In this document: positions 27,038 through 35,479 of the stretch, piece by piece | Layout: each line of letters opens with the position of its first letter | Position numbering within the stretch: position 1 is the first letter of the stretch | Assembly: GCA_946614095.1 (NCBI GenBank) | Contig: CAMOGG010000009.1 | Location: 1 to 41,841 of the forward strand | DNA from: an uncultured Caryophanales bacterium | GTDB taxonomy: Bacteria > Bacillota_I > Bacilli_A > RF39 > UBA660 | Direction: 5' to 3' | Length of the DNA stretch: 41,841 nt | Translations under genes and position numbers: made by a program | Notes under the pieces: generated by a model | Seen by the model: the letters and a program-made list of their open reading frames with translations, nothing else | Database searches by the model: none | Told to the model about the DNA's origin: nothing

Positions 27038-28645
27038 ATGGATGAGACAATCGGAGAAAAGGGTGGAGTAAACGATAGAAAACGTTCTTTTCGTATTTCA
27101 AAAAAACTAAAGAAGAAATTACAGGATGAAGATGAACAAAGAGAGCTTGCTGAGTTAGAAAAAATAGTAAAAAAACAACAACGTTTTACCTTAATTCGTA
27201 CCATTCCTATTGTTCTTCTTGGTGGGACAATTCAAACTTTATATGATATATCTAGAGGAAAGTCTATTGATACAAAAGAAGAAGAGAAGTCTAAATGGCG
27301 TATTAAGGAATATGATGCTGATATTTCTAGTAAAACTCCTTTAGAGGAAAAATTAGAAGAAAAAAAGAGATATCAACCTAAACAAAAATTAATTACAGTT
27401 GTATTAGAAGATGGAAAAAAAGTAGAAGTCTCTGTTTCTGATAAAATAGAACAATTAGAAGAATTAGAAGAAAAAGAGAAGGAAGAATTATCGGAGTCTA
27501 AAGATGATTCTATTTCGGAAGAAGAAAAAGAGATGGATTATTCTTTTGACTATGGAGATACTCCTGATATTGATGAAGAAAAGCTACCGGAACCTATTCG
27601 AATTCGTTTTCAAAAATTAAAAGCTCATAAGATTATTGAAACATATGAAGAAGAGTTAAAAGACATTCGTTATGAAATCCGTCAGTTGGCATCTGACTAT
27701 CAAGTATTGGTAGAACAAGAGGAAGATGTTGTTTATTCTGAAGAAGCAAGTGCTATATTAGATCAATTATCTATTGTTATTGATAGAATTGAAGAATTAA
27801 AAAGAAGAATTCAAATAGAAGATATTAGTCAATATGATGATAATTATCTTTATACATTAATTGAAGATTATTTATTGGAATTCCGTAATGGAAATGAATT
27901 ATCGGAAATAGAAGATTCTCCTTTATATGTATTAATTGCGGAGAAATTAAATGAATTAGATGAAGAAAAAGATTCTTTTACAGAGAGGGTTCAACGTAAA
28001 AAGAAATTATTGGAAAAGAGGGAAGAAAGATTTGAGGAATTAAGAGAAAGATTCTTTTCTATTGAACGAATGAATCAAGAACTATTGGATTTTCAAAATG
28101 AACAAGATCACCTTCTTCGAGAAGTTCAAGAGAAAATTGAAAATGCTGTTAGTGTGGAAGAAAAAGTAAAAGTAGAAGTTGCTGCTATGAATCGTCAAAG
28201 TAGAAGACTTCTTCGATTATTATCTTTCCAAATGATGTTTCCGGGTCCAAGAGGAGTGAAAAGACTAGCTTCTACCACAGCTGCTTATTTATATTTTGCA
28301 AGTCAAATTTTACATCCTCAAACTACTACTCGTAAGTATCGAGTGATTACTGTTAAAGATTATAGTCGTGAGATTGAAAATAGTATGCAGACGTTGGCTG
28401 ATGCTAGTAGTCTTCTATATCGGACAGAAGATCAGGTCGATAAAATGATTGAAGAGATTCAAAGAGATTTTCAAGATTATATTGGAGTTGTCTTAGAGTG
28501 TGATCAGTTGCTTTCTAGTTTAAATCAAGTAAAGAGTGATTTACAAGAGAAAGAATATGAGTTGGAAAAAATAAAAACTGAACAAGTTCGTTTAATGGAG
28601 AAAAATGATGTAAAAGTAAAAAAACGTGGAGAATATGTGGTGTAA
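27038..28645 (+). CDS. Uncharacterised long coiled-coil protein with a hydrophobic segment
   Basis: Highly charged heptad-rich sequence; FTLIRTIPIVLLGGTIQTLYDI hydrophobic segment near the N-terminus; lies directly upstream of mraY. Confidence 0.75.
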   Translation: MDETIGEKGGVNDRKRSFRISKKLKKKLQDEDEQRELAELEKIVKKQQRFTLIRTIPIVLLGGTIQTLYDISRGKSIDTKEEEKSKWRIKEYDADISSKTPLEEKLEEKKRYQPKQKLITVVLEDGKKVEVSVSDKIEQLEELEEKEKEELSESKDDSISEEEKEMDYSFDYGDTPDIDEEKLPEPIRIRFQKLKAHKIIETYEEELKDIRYEIRQLASDYQVLVEQEEDVVYSEEASAILDQLSIVIDRIEELKRRIQIEDISQYDDNYLYTLIEDYLLEFRNGNELSEIEDSPLYVLIAEKLNELDEEKDSFTERVQRKKKLLEKREERFEELRERFFSIERMNQELLDFQNEQDHLLREVQEKIENAVSVEEKVKVEVAAMNRQSRRLLRLLSFQMMFPGPRGVKRLASTTAAYLYFASQILHPQTTTRKYRVITVKDYSREIENSMQTLADASSLLYRTEDQVDKMIEEIQRDFQDYIGVVLECDQLLSSLNQVKSDLQEKEYELEKIKTEQVRLMEKNDVKVKKRGEYVV

Positions 28646-28691
28646 ACTATTCTGTAAATTTGTCTAATTTGTCATATTCTCTGTCTATTTA

Positions 28692-28700
28692 TGATATAAT
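28692..28700 (+). promoter_or_regulatory. Extended -10 promoter element upstream of mraY
   Basis: TGATATAAT; no well-spaced -35 found. Confidence 0.5.
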
Positions 28701-28723
28701 ATTTTAGAAATGGAGTTGATGAC

Positions 28724-29704
28724 ATGCTATTGTTAACCAAAGCAATTTTTGCTATTATGATTGGTTTTTTATCATCTACAGTATTAGGACTTATGATGTT
28801 GCCACTTTTACGTAAATTGCGTGTTGGACAAAAGATTTCTATATTTGTGGGAGAGGCTCATCGTAAAAAAGAGGGAACTCCTACTATGGGAGGATTAATA
28901 TTTATTCTTCCGACAATGATTGCGACATTATGGTTAATTGTTACGAATCGAATCTCTTATACGTCTAACCTTGGAATTGTATTATTAGTTTTTATTGGCT
29001 ATGCTTGCATTGGTTTATTGGATGACTTTCTATCGATTAGAAAGGGCAATAATGAAGGACTTACTACTTATCAAAAATTATTTATGCAAGTATTAATTGC
29101 AATTGGTTTTTTCTATATTTATATGCGAAGTGGTGGACAGACTGCTTGGGTGGTTGGTACTTTACATATTGATTTAGAATTTGGTTGGTTATATGGACTT
29201 GCCATTTTATTTATTTTGGTTGGTGCTAGTAATGCGGTTAATTTAACAGATGGATTAGATGGTTTAGCTGGAGGTTTATCCGCAATTGCCTTTATTGCCT
29301 TTTCCTTGATTTCATTATCTGTTGGTTTTGAAGAAATCGGTATATTTAGTTTAATTTTGACTGGGAGTTTAATGGGATTTCTTATCTATAATACTCATCC
29401 AGCCAAAGTTTTTATGGGAGATACTGGTTCACTTGCATTAGGTGCTGTTATGGGTGCTATTGCGATACTAACTCATCGTGAATTAACGTTACTTGTTGTA
29501 GCATCTGTGTTTGTTGTTGAAACATTGAGTGTTATTATTCAGACTTTTTGGGTACAAGTACTACATAAAAAATTATTTTTAATGACACCACTTCATCATC
29601 ATTTTGAAAAACTTGGTTGGTGTGAAACCGATATCGTTAAACTATTCTGGGTGATCGGATTAGTACTTGCTATGGCAGGAATTATCTTTGGTGTTTGGGT
29701 ATAA
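28724..29704 (+). CDS. mraY: Phospho-N-acetylmuramoyl-pentapeptide-transferase
   Basis: EGTPTMGGLIFILPT, LLDDFLSIRKGNNEGLT, NAVNLTDGLDGLAGGLS, FMGDTGSLALG, LHHHFEKLGW motifs. Confidence 0.98.
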   Translation: MLLLTKAIFAIMIGFLSSTVLGLMMLPLLRKLRVGQKISIFVGEAHRKKEGTPTMGGLIFILPTMIATLWLIVTNRISYTSNLGIVLLVFIGYACIGLLDDFLSIRKGNNEGLTTYQKLFMQVLIAIGFFYIYMRSGGQTAWVVGTLHIDLEFGWLYGLAILFILVGASNAVNLTDGLDGLAGGLSAIAFIAFSLISLSVGFEEIGIFSLILTGSLMGFLIYNTHPAKVFMGDTGSLALGAVMGAIAILTHRELTLLVVASVFVVETLSVIIQTFWVQVLHKKLFLMTPLHHHFEKLGWCETDIVKLFWVIGLVLAMAGIIFGVWV

Positions 29705-29732
29705 AAAAAGAACATTTTCGTTCTTTTTTTTT
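29703..29732 (+). terminator. Rho-independent terminator after mraY
   Basis: AAAAAAAGAAC-ATTTTC-GTTCTTTTTTTTT. Confidence 0.8.
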
Positions 29733-29765
29733 GCCTTTTCAATATACTTTATTAGGTGAGGATAT

Positions 29766-30848
29766 ATGAAGATGGATAAGATCTTGTTTTTAACGGTTAT
29801 TGTTTTATCTATTTTTGGATTATTCATGATTTATTCTTCTTCTAGTATTTGGGCGGATTATAAATTTCATGATTCTTTTCACTATGTTAAGTATCAAGGA
29901 CTATTTTTTCTAGTAGGTTTTTTTGTGATGATTTTTATTTCTAAAATTCCTTATCAGTTTTATTATCGATATTCTAATATAATATTAGGTTTTAGTTTTG
30001 TTCTATTGATTCTTGTATTAATTCCTGGAATTGGTAGTATTCGAAATGGAAGTAGAAGTTGGTTTGGAATTGGTTCTTTTGGAATTCAACCCAGTGAAGC
30101 TGCTAAAATTAGTTTAATTATTTTTACCAGTAAATATTTATCTTCTAGTGAAGACTATATTCAAAGTTTTTGGAAAGGATTATTTCCAATATTGGGTGTT
30201 GTTCTTCTCTTTTTTGGACTTATTATGTTACAGCCAGATCTTGGAACAGGAATGATTTTATTTATTTCTATTATTGCTATTTTATTTATTGCTGGAGCTG
30301 ATTTTCGTTTTTTTCTTGGTGGTGGTTTTTTAGGAATCATTGGAGTTATTATCTTAATTGTTATTGCTCCATATCGAATGCAAAGAATTACTTCTTTTAT
30401 TGATCCATGGAAGGATGCTTTGGGAACAGGATTTCAAATTATACAGAGCTTATATGCTATTGGTCCTGGAGGATTATTAGGGACAGGATATTTGAATTCT
30501 ATTCAAAAACACTTTTATTTACCAGAACCACAAACTGATTTTATTTTTTCCATCATTGCAGAAGAATTTGGTGTAGTAGGGGCATTATTTGTTGCAACAT
30601 TATTTATTATTCTTTTTTATCGTGGTATTGTGATTGCAAATCGTACTGAAGAGGTATTTTCTAAATACTTGGCTTTTGGTATTCTATTCCAAATTATCTT
30701 CCAAGCAATTATGAATTTAATGGTTGTCGTAGGCTTAATTCCTGTTACAGGTGTTACTCTTCCATTCCTTTCTTATGGAGGTTCTTCTTTATTAGTATCT
30801 ATGGCGAGTATTGGAATTCTTTTAAATATATCTAGAAATCATAGTTGA
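29766..30848 (+). CDS. ftsW: SEDS-family peptidoglycan polymerase (FtsW/RodA)
   Basis: Multi-TM; IRNGSRSWFGIGSFGIQPSEAAKISLI, LMLQPDLGTG-like, YLPEPQTDFIFSIIAEEFG, TGVTLPFLSYGGSSLL. FtsW vs RodA not certain. Confidence 0.93.
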   Translation: MKMDKILFLTVIVLSIFGLFMIYSSSSIWADYKFHDSFHYVKYQGLFFLVGFFVMIFISKIPYQFYYRYSNIILGFSFVLLILVLIPGIGSIRNGSRSWFGIGSFGIQPSEAAKISLIIFTSKYLSSSEDYIQSFWKGLFPILGVVLLFFGLIMLQPDLGTGMILFISIIAILFIAGADFRFFLGGGFLGIIGVIILIVIAPYRMQRITSFIDPWKDALGTGFQIIQSLYAIGPGGLLGTGYLNSIQKHFYLPEPQTDFIFSIIAEEFGVVGALFVATLFIILFYRGIVIANRTEEVFSKYLAFGILFQIIFQAIMNLMVVVGLIPVTGVTLPFLSYGGSSLLVSMASIGILLNISRNHS

Positions 30849-32306
30849 TAATTCTTTATTTTTTTGAAGATACTTGTTATTTTGGAGAATGTATTTATTG
30901 TTTACTTTTTTTATTTCTTCGATATAAAGTTCTTTTACTTTTTGAATATTTGATTCTGTTTGTATTTTCTTTAAATAATCCATTAATTCTTTGATACAAT
31001 CATAAATTAGAATTTCTTTTCGTTTTTGATTTCCTTTCTCTATTGCTGAAAGTACTGCATTGATATAGTGTTTATGATAAAACAATTCTTCTTGATTTTC
31101 TTTTAAATAGTATTGATTTGTTGTAGTACCAATTGTTTTTTGAAATCTACAATCCCAAATATAGATAGCATCTTTTACATAATAAAATTGATTAATATAG
31201 CTATATATGGTTCTTGTCATGGAAGTATCTTCGTAATAATTTTGATTCATAAAAGGATGCTCTTTTAGAAGAGAAGACTTAATTATTTTATTCCATATTG
31301 CTACAAAATAAATATTATCTTTTGTTTTTTTATTTTTTTCTTCTATCATTCTTTGATAACTATAATGAACATTATCATGAAGACCTAGACAAATTTGTTT
31401 TTCATTATATTTGTTTCGAATAATTACTTTTCCAATGACAATATCTGCATTTTTTGTTAATGCAGTTTTATATAATTCTTCATACATATAGGGATGAGGC
31501 ATATCATCATGATCTAAAAAAGCAATATAGTCTTTTGTTGCAAGTTCAATTCCTTTATTTCTAGCATAAGATACTCCTTGATTTTCTTGAGTATATGTTC
31601 TTATTAAATCAGGATATTTTTTCTTGTACCAATTGATGATTTCTTGACTATTATCTGTTGAACCATCATTGATTAAAATAATTTCTTCTGGTTCTAATGT
31701 AGAAAGCAAAATAGAATCAATACATCTAGATAGGAAATATTTAGCATTATAGACTGGGATAATAACGGATATAGGGATTCTTTTCTTTTTTGGTTTATCT
31801 TTTTTTAATATGATTAATTCTTTGGATTGTCCTGTGATTTGATTATTTATTAGTCCTTCTATAAAGTATGTATGATTTTCTTTTAGAAGAGAGGAATTTA
31901 TTTGAAAGTCTTCTGTTTCTATGATGAGATGAAAGCTATTATTCTGTTTTTCATAAATGTAGTATTTATCATAGAAAGATTTATTTTGAAAGGATAATGT
32001 ATAGTTTTGATTTGATTGAAGAAATTCTACTTTGATTTCTTCTAAGTTTTCTTTTGCTATTTGATAGGAAGGAGAAATGATTTTGTCTTTGTATTCTTCT
32101 CCTATAATATATTTTATCTTTATTTCTTGATATTTTTGAATTGTTGTTTTTTTTATTGTTACATGATTGCTTTTTGTTCGTTTGATAATCTCATAATAGT
32201 GTAAAGGAGTTAAGCCTAAAAGAAGATAATGAGTAGCGTATGGATATTTCCTCCAACTTAAGGATAGAATACCTTTTTCTTTTTCCGTTATGACTATTGA
32301 TTCCAT
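30822..32306 (-). CDS. Family 2 glycosyltransferase with FnIII-like N-terminal region
   Basis: PISVIIPVYNAKYFLSRCIDSIL, ILINDGSTDNSQEII, ENQGVSYARNKGIELATKDYIAFLDHDD (GT-A fold). N-terminal about 170 aa resemble beta-sandwich repeats. Confidence 0.93.
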   Translation of the reverse strand: MESIVITEKEKGILSLSWRKYPYATHYLLLGLTPLHYYEIIKRTKSNHVTIKKTTIQKYQEIKIKYIIGEEYKDKIISPSYQIAKENLEEIKVEFLQSNQNYTLSFQNKSFYDKYYIYEKQNNSFHLIIETEDFQINSSLLKENHTYFIEGLINNQITGQSKELIILKKDKPKKKRIPISVIIPVYNAKYFLSRCIDSILLSTLEPEEIILINDGSTDNSQEIINWYKKKYPDLIRTYTQENQGVSYARNKGIELATKDYIAFLDHDDMPHPYMYEELYKTALTKNADIVIGKVIIRNKYNEKQICLGLHDNVHYSYQRMIEEKNKKTKDNIYFVAIWNKIIKSSLLKEHPFMNQNYYEDTSMTRTIYSYINQFYYVKDAIYIWDCRFQKTIGTTTNQYYLKENQEELFYHKHYINAVLSAIEKGNQKRKEILIYDCIKELMDYLKKIQTESNIQKVKELYIEEIKKVNNKYILQNNKYLQKNKELSTMISRYI

Positions 32307-32325
32307 TATAATCCTCCTTATTTCT

Positions 32326-32334
32326 ATTATAGCA
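32326..32334 (-). promoter_or_regulatory. Extended -10 element for the minus-strand GT gene
   Basis: Minus strand reads TGCTATAAT, just upstream of the aaggagg SD and ATG. Confidence 0.5.
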
Positions 32335-32339
32335 AAATT

Positions 32340-32363
32340 AAAATAGTATCTGCATACTATTTT
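32340..32363 (-). terminator. Putative AT-rich terminator after the deacetylase gene
   Basis: AAAATAGTAT-CTGC-ATACTATTTT inverted repeat at the deacetylase stop. Confidence 0.5.
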
Positions 32364-33963
32364 AACTTACAATATTAATAAATTGTTGACGTGTAATATC
32401 ACTTAGAATAGGATATCTTGGTACTAAGTATTTATTACTGTTTCTAGTTGCTTTTCTATTTCCTCCCACGAAGGCTAATTTAAAGCCTAAGTCTTTAACT
32501 GCTTGAATGGAAGTATCGCTATAATAGTAAAATGGGAAACAGAAGGAATCATTATTTCCAATAACATCAAGAGATTTTTGTAAATCGGTTTTTGCTTCTT
32601 CTAAAGTGGCACAGTTAATTTGACCACGTCCACAAGAACCATATTGATGCATATCAAAAGTATGAGATTGAATGGTTAAGTATGGAGAACGATAATTATT
32701 AATATCCCACCAACCAGCAATTAAGAATAGAGTAGCATTCATTTTATATTCTTCTAGTAGGGGAATTAGTTTATTTCCATTATGAGTTCCTGTACCTAAA
32801 GCACCATCATCTACTGTGATTAAGACAGATTTTTCTGGTAATTCAATATCTCCATACATCCATCTTTTGAACTCTTCCATTGTTACTGTTTTGTAATTGT
32901 TTTCTTTTAAGTAATCAAGGTGTTCTCTAAATTTTGATGTATCTAGGCATATGCTTTCATTACAACCTTCACCAAGACTAGAATCATAAAAGAAATGATA
33001 ATTTAGAACAGCAATTCCTTGATTATTAATAACAGGAGGAGTTTCTTGGACATCTTCATTATTTGCCATTTTTAATAAATTATCTGTTGTTGTATAGCTT
33101 TTTATGTCATAATATTTTATTTTTTGACTGTTGCTTGTATCTATTGGTTTTATTGATATTTTTAATTCTTCTTCTAATTTTTTTATTTGATCTGTTTCTT
33201 CTTTTGTTGTGATAAGAAGAGCTTTTTGTTTTAATCTAATATTATTATCGATAAATAGTTGATATTCTTTCTTAGAAATCATGTAATAACCTTTTTCTTT
33301 TAAAAGAGCAATTTGTTCTTTTGCTGTAGGAGTACTAGTACATTCTTGACCAAGACAAGAGTCTTCTATTTTTTCATAATTTAGAATACTGATAGTTTTT
33401 GCTTCTTTTTCTTTCGTATTATTTGTATTTATTTCTTTTTTTATACTTTTTCTTGGAACTTGAAAGATAGTATTTAAGAAAGAAATATAATAATTTTTGT
33501 TATCTTTGTATTCAATGGGGAGATTTATTCCATTTTTTAAAGTAATTATTTTTTTATTATTCTGATAAAGAGCAATTGTCTTGTTTGTTTTAATATTTTG
33601 ATTAAAGACAATATAGTGTTTTTCTTCTCGATTGTCAGTTTTCTTGGTAGACTTTTTTACATCCATAAAATATACATAATAATCAGTATTTTTAATTTTA
33701 AAATATTTTGATTTTGTATGAAGAGTATCTAGTTCTAAAGGATAGTTTTTTTCTATTGTACCAACTTTTCGTTTCTTTTGATTATATAAAGATGTTTTTG
33801 TGGTAGTTAAGACATATTTGTGGTAGTATTTTTTTGCGTTTTTTAGTGCTTTTTGTGATTGATTATTGATAAAAAATAATAATCCTATTATTCCTACTAG
33901 GAATACTACTAATAAAGTAAACGCTCTTTTTTTCTTTAATTTTAGCTTCTTTTTCTTAGCCAT
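32362..33963 (-). CDS. Membrane-anchored polysaccharide deacetylase (NodB-like)
   Basis: N-terminal TM; IAVLNYHFFYD, SVLITVDDGALG, TFDMHQYG, CFPFYYYSD. ORF track start 33972 (GTG); ATG 33963 has ggtgag SD. Confidence 0.9.
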   Translation of the reverse strand: MAKKKKLKLKKKRAFTLLVVFLVGIIGLLFFINNQSQKALKNAKKYYHKYVLTTTKTSLYNQKKRKVGTIEKNYPLELDTLHTKSKYFKIKNTDYYVYFMDVKKSTKKTDNREEKHYIVFNQNIKTNKTIALYQNNKKIITLKNGINLPIEYKDNKNYYISFLNTIFQVPRKSIKKEINTNNTKEKEAKTISILNYEKIEDSCLGQECTSTPTAKEQIALLKEKGYYMISKKEYQLFIDNNIRLKQKALLITTKEETDQIKKLEEELKISIKPIDTSNSQKIKYYDIKSYTTTDNLLKMANNEDVQETPPVINNQGIAVLNYHFFYDSSLGEGCNESICLDTSKFREHLDYLKENNYKTVTMEEFKRWMYGDIELPEKSVLITVDDGALGTGTHNGNKLIPLLEEYKMNATLFLIAGWWDINNYRSPYLTIQSHTFDMHQYGSCGRGQINCATLEEAKTDLQKSLDVIGNNDSFCFPFYYYSDTSIQAVKDLGFKLAFVGGNRKATRNSNKYLVPRYPILSDITRQQFINIVS

Positions 33964-33980
33964 GTATCTCACCCGACTTA

Positions 33981-34009
33981 AGTATAATCTATTTTTTTAT
34001 TTTTCTCAA
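33981..34009 (-). promoter_or_regulatory. Putative promoter of the deacetylase gene
   Basis: Minus strand TTGAGA (34009-34004), 17-nt spacer, TATACT (33986-33981). Confidence 0.55.
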
Positions 34010-34070
34010 TCATTATTTTTCCTTATTTTTTATAATTTATGATAATATATTGATAAATGGAGATGATAAT

Positions 34071-34541
34071 GTGAAGATTGTTTATGTTCATCATGCAGAA
34101 AGGGATCATGATCATAAAAGTGTTCCTAGACAAGAACAAGATATTACTGAGGATGGAGTAGCGGAAGCAGAATTATTATCTAAGAAAATGCATTTTTTAA
34201 GACCAACTGTTATTTATACTTCTCCTTATAAAAGATGTGTTCATACGAGTGAAATATTAAATGAAGAAGTAGGAGTTCCTATTATAGAAGATTCAAGACT
34301 TAATGAGTATGATTCTGGATATGAAACTTTTCAGGAATTTTTAGAGCGAAATATGAATTGTATTGATGATATTGTGAAAAAGTATGGAGAGGATGATACT
34401 GTACTTTGTGTTACGAGTGGAGTGAATTTATCTGCTTTTGTTTGTTATTTTACAGGAATGAAACCACGTGGAGATAGTCCAAGGTGTCAAGGACTTACTA
34501 TTTCTCCTGTCTTATTCACTACTGATAGAAGTGTTTTATAG
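34071..34541 (+). CDS. Histidine phosphatase superfamily-like protein (phosphoglycerate mutase fold), active site divergent
   Basis: KIVYVHHAERDHDH, GVAEAELLSKKM, IYTSPYKRCVHTSEIL, VLCVTSGVNLSAFVCY. GTG start at 34071 after ggagatgata; ORF track starts 34050. Confidence 0.8.
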   Translation: MKIVYVHHAERDHDHKSVPRQEQDITEDGVAEAELLSKKMHFLRPTVIYTSPYKRCVHTSEILNEEVGVPIIEDSRLNEYDSGYETFQEFLERNMNCIDDIVKKYGEDDTVLCVTSGVNLSAFVCYFTGMKPRGDSPRCQGLTISPVLFTTDRSVL

Positions 34542-34550
34542 GAGGTTAAA

Positions 34551-35369
34551 ATGAAATTAGATTTACATACTCATACTACTTATAGTGATGGGGATTTAAG
34601 TATTGAAGGAAATACTTTTAGAGCAGTAAAATTAGGACTTGATGGAATTGCGATTACGGATCATGATAATATTGATTCTTGGAAAGAAATAGAGGAAGGA
34701 AATTATCCTATTTTTGTGATTAAAGGGGTAGAACTTTCTACTTATTATCAGAAAGAAAGTGTTCATGTACTTGGATATTATTTAAATGATGGTGGAGATT
34801 ATCATGAGTTAGAAGATACTTTAAAAAGATTTCGTAAAGAGAGAATAGAACGATTGGAGAAGATTATTTCGTTACTAGAACCAATGGGAATCGTTTTGAC
34901 AAAAGAAGAAATATTAAAAGAAGCAGATGGAGCTGTTGCGAGACCACATATCGCAAAAGCTATTATGAAAAAGTATCCAGAATTACATTTGAGTATTGAT
35001 GATGTATTTGATCAATATATTGGAAATAATGCTCCTGCTTATGTTCCTGTGAATGACTTTCAAACAGAAGACGCTATCCAATTATTAAAAAGAAATCATT
35101 GCTTGGTTGTGATTGCTCATCCATTATTTATTCAGAAATATGATTATCATGAATTATTAAAGTTAGGAATTGATGGAATTGAAGGATTTTATTCTTATCC
35201 TTTTGAAGTAGAAGAAGATGTTGTAAGAACTGGAGATGAGGCAAGTATCCTTGTTACTGGTGGTAGTGATTATCATGGACCGGTTACTAGAGATTCTATG
35301 GGAAAAGCTTATCTAGAAGGGGAAAGAGCTAAAGTCTTTTTAAAAAGAATTCATAAAGAGAATAACTGA
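34551..35369 (+). CDS. PHP-domain phosphoesterase (TrpH/YciV-like)
   Basis: MKLDLHTHTTYSDGDLS, IAITDHDNIDSW, GVELST, VARPHIAKAI, VIAHP, GGSDYHG. Confidence 0.93.
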   Translation: MKLDLHTHTTYSDGDLSIEGNTFRAVKLGLDGIAITDHDNIDSWKEIEEGNYPIFVIKGVELSTYYQKESVHVLGYYLNDGGDYHELEDTLKRFRKERIERLEKIISLLEPMGIVLTKEEILKEADGAVARPHIAKAIMKKYPELHLSIDDVFDQYIGNNAPAYVPVNDFQTEDAIQLLKRNHCLVVIAHPLFIQKYDYHELLKLGIDGIEGFYSYPFEVEEDVVRTGDEASILVTGGSDYHGPVTRDSMGKAYLEGERAKVFLKRIHKENN

Positions 35370-35424
35370 GTTTTTTTCATTTATCAGTCATTTACAATAA
35401 ATAGAAATAATATTGTTAAAGTTT

Positions 35425-35448
35425 AAGAAGTAGAAATACTTCTTTTTC
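35425..35448 (+). terminator. Putative terminator
   Basis: AAGAAGTA-GAAA-TACTTCTT followed by TTT. Confidence 0.65.
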
Positions 35449-35479
35449 TTTGATATAATATGGATGTTTGGAGGGGAAT

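Noticed and set aside
26977-27204. Minus-strand Ser/Phe-rich ORF
   Set aside because: Antisense of the Lys/Glu-rich coiled-coil gene, which generates such ORFs trivially.
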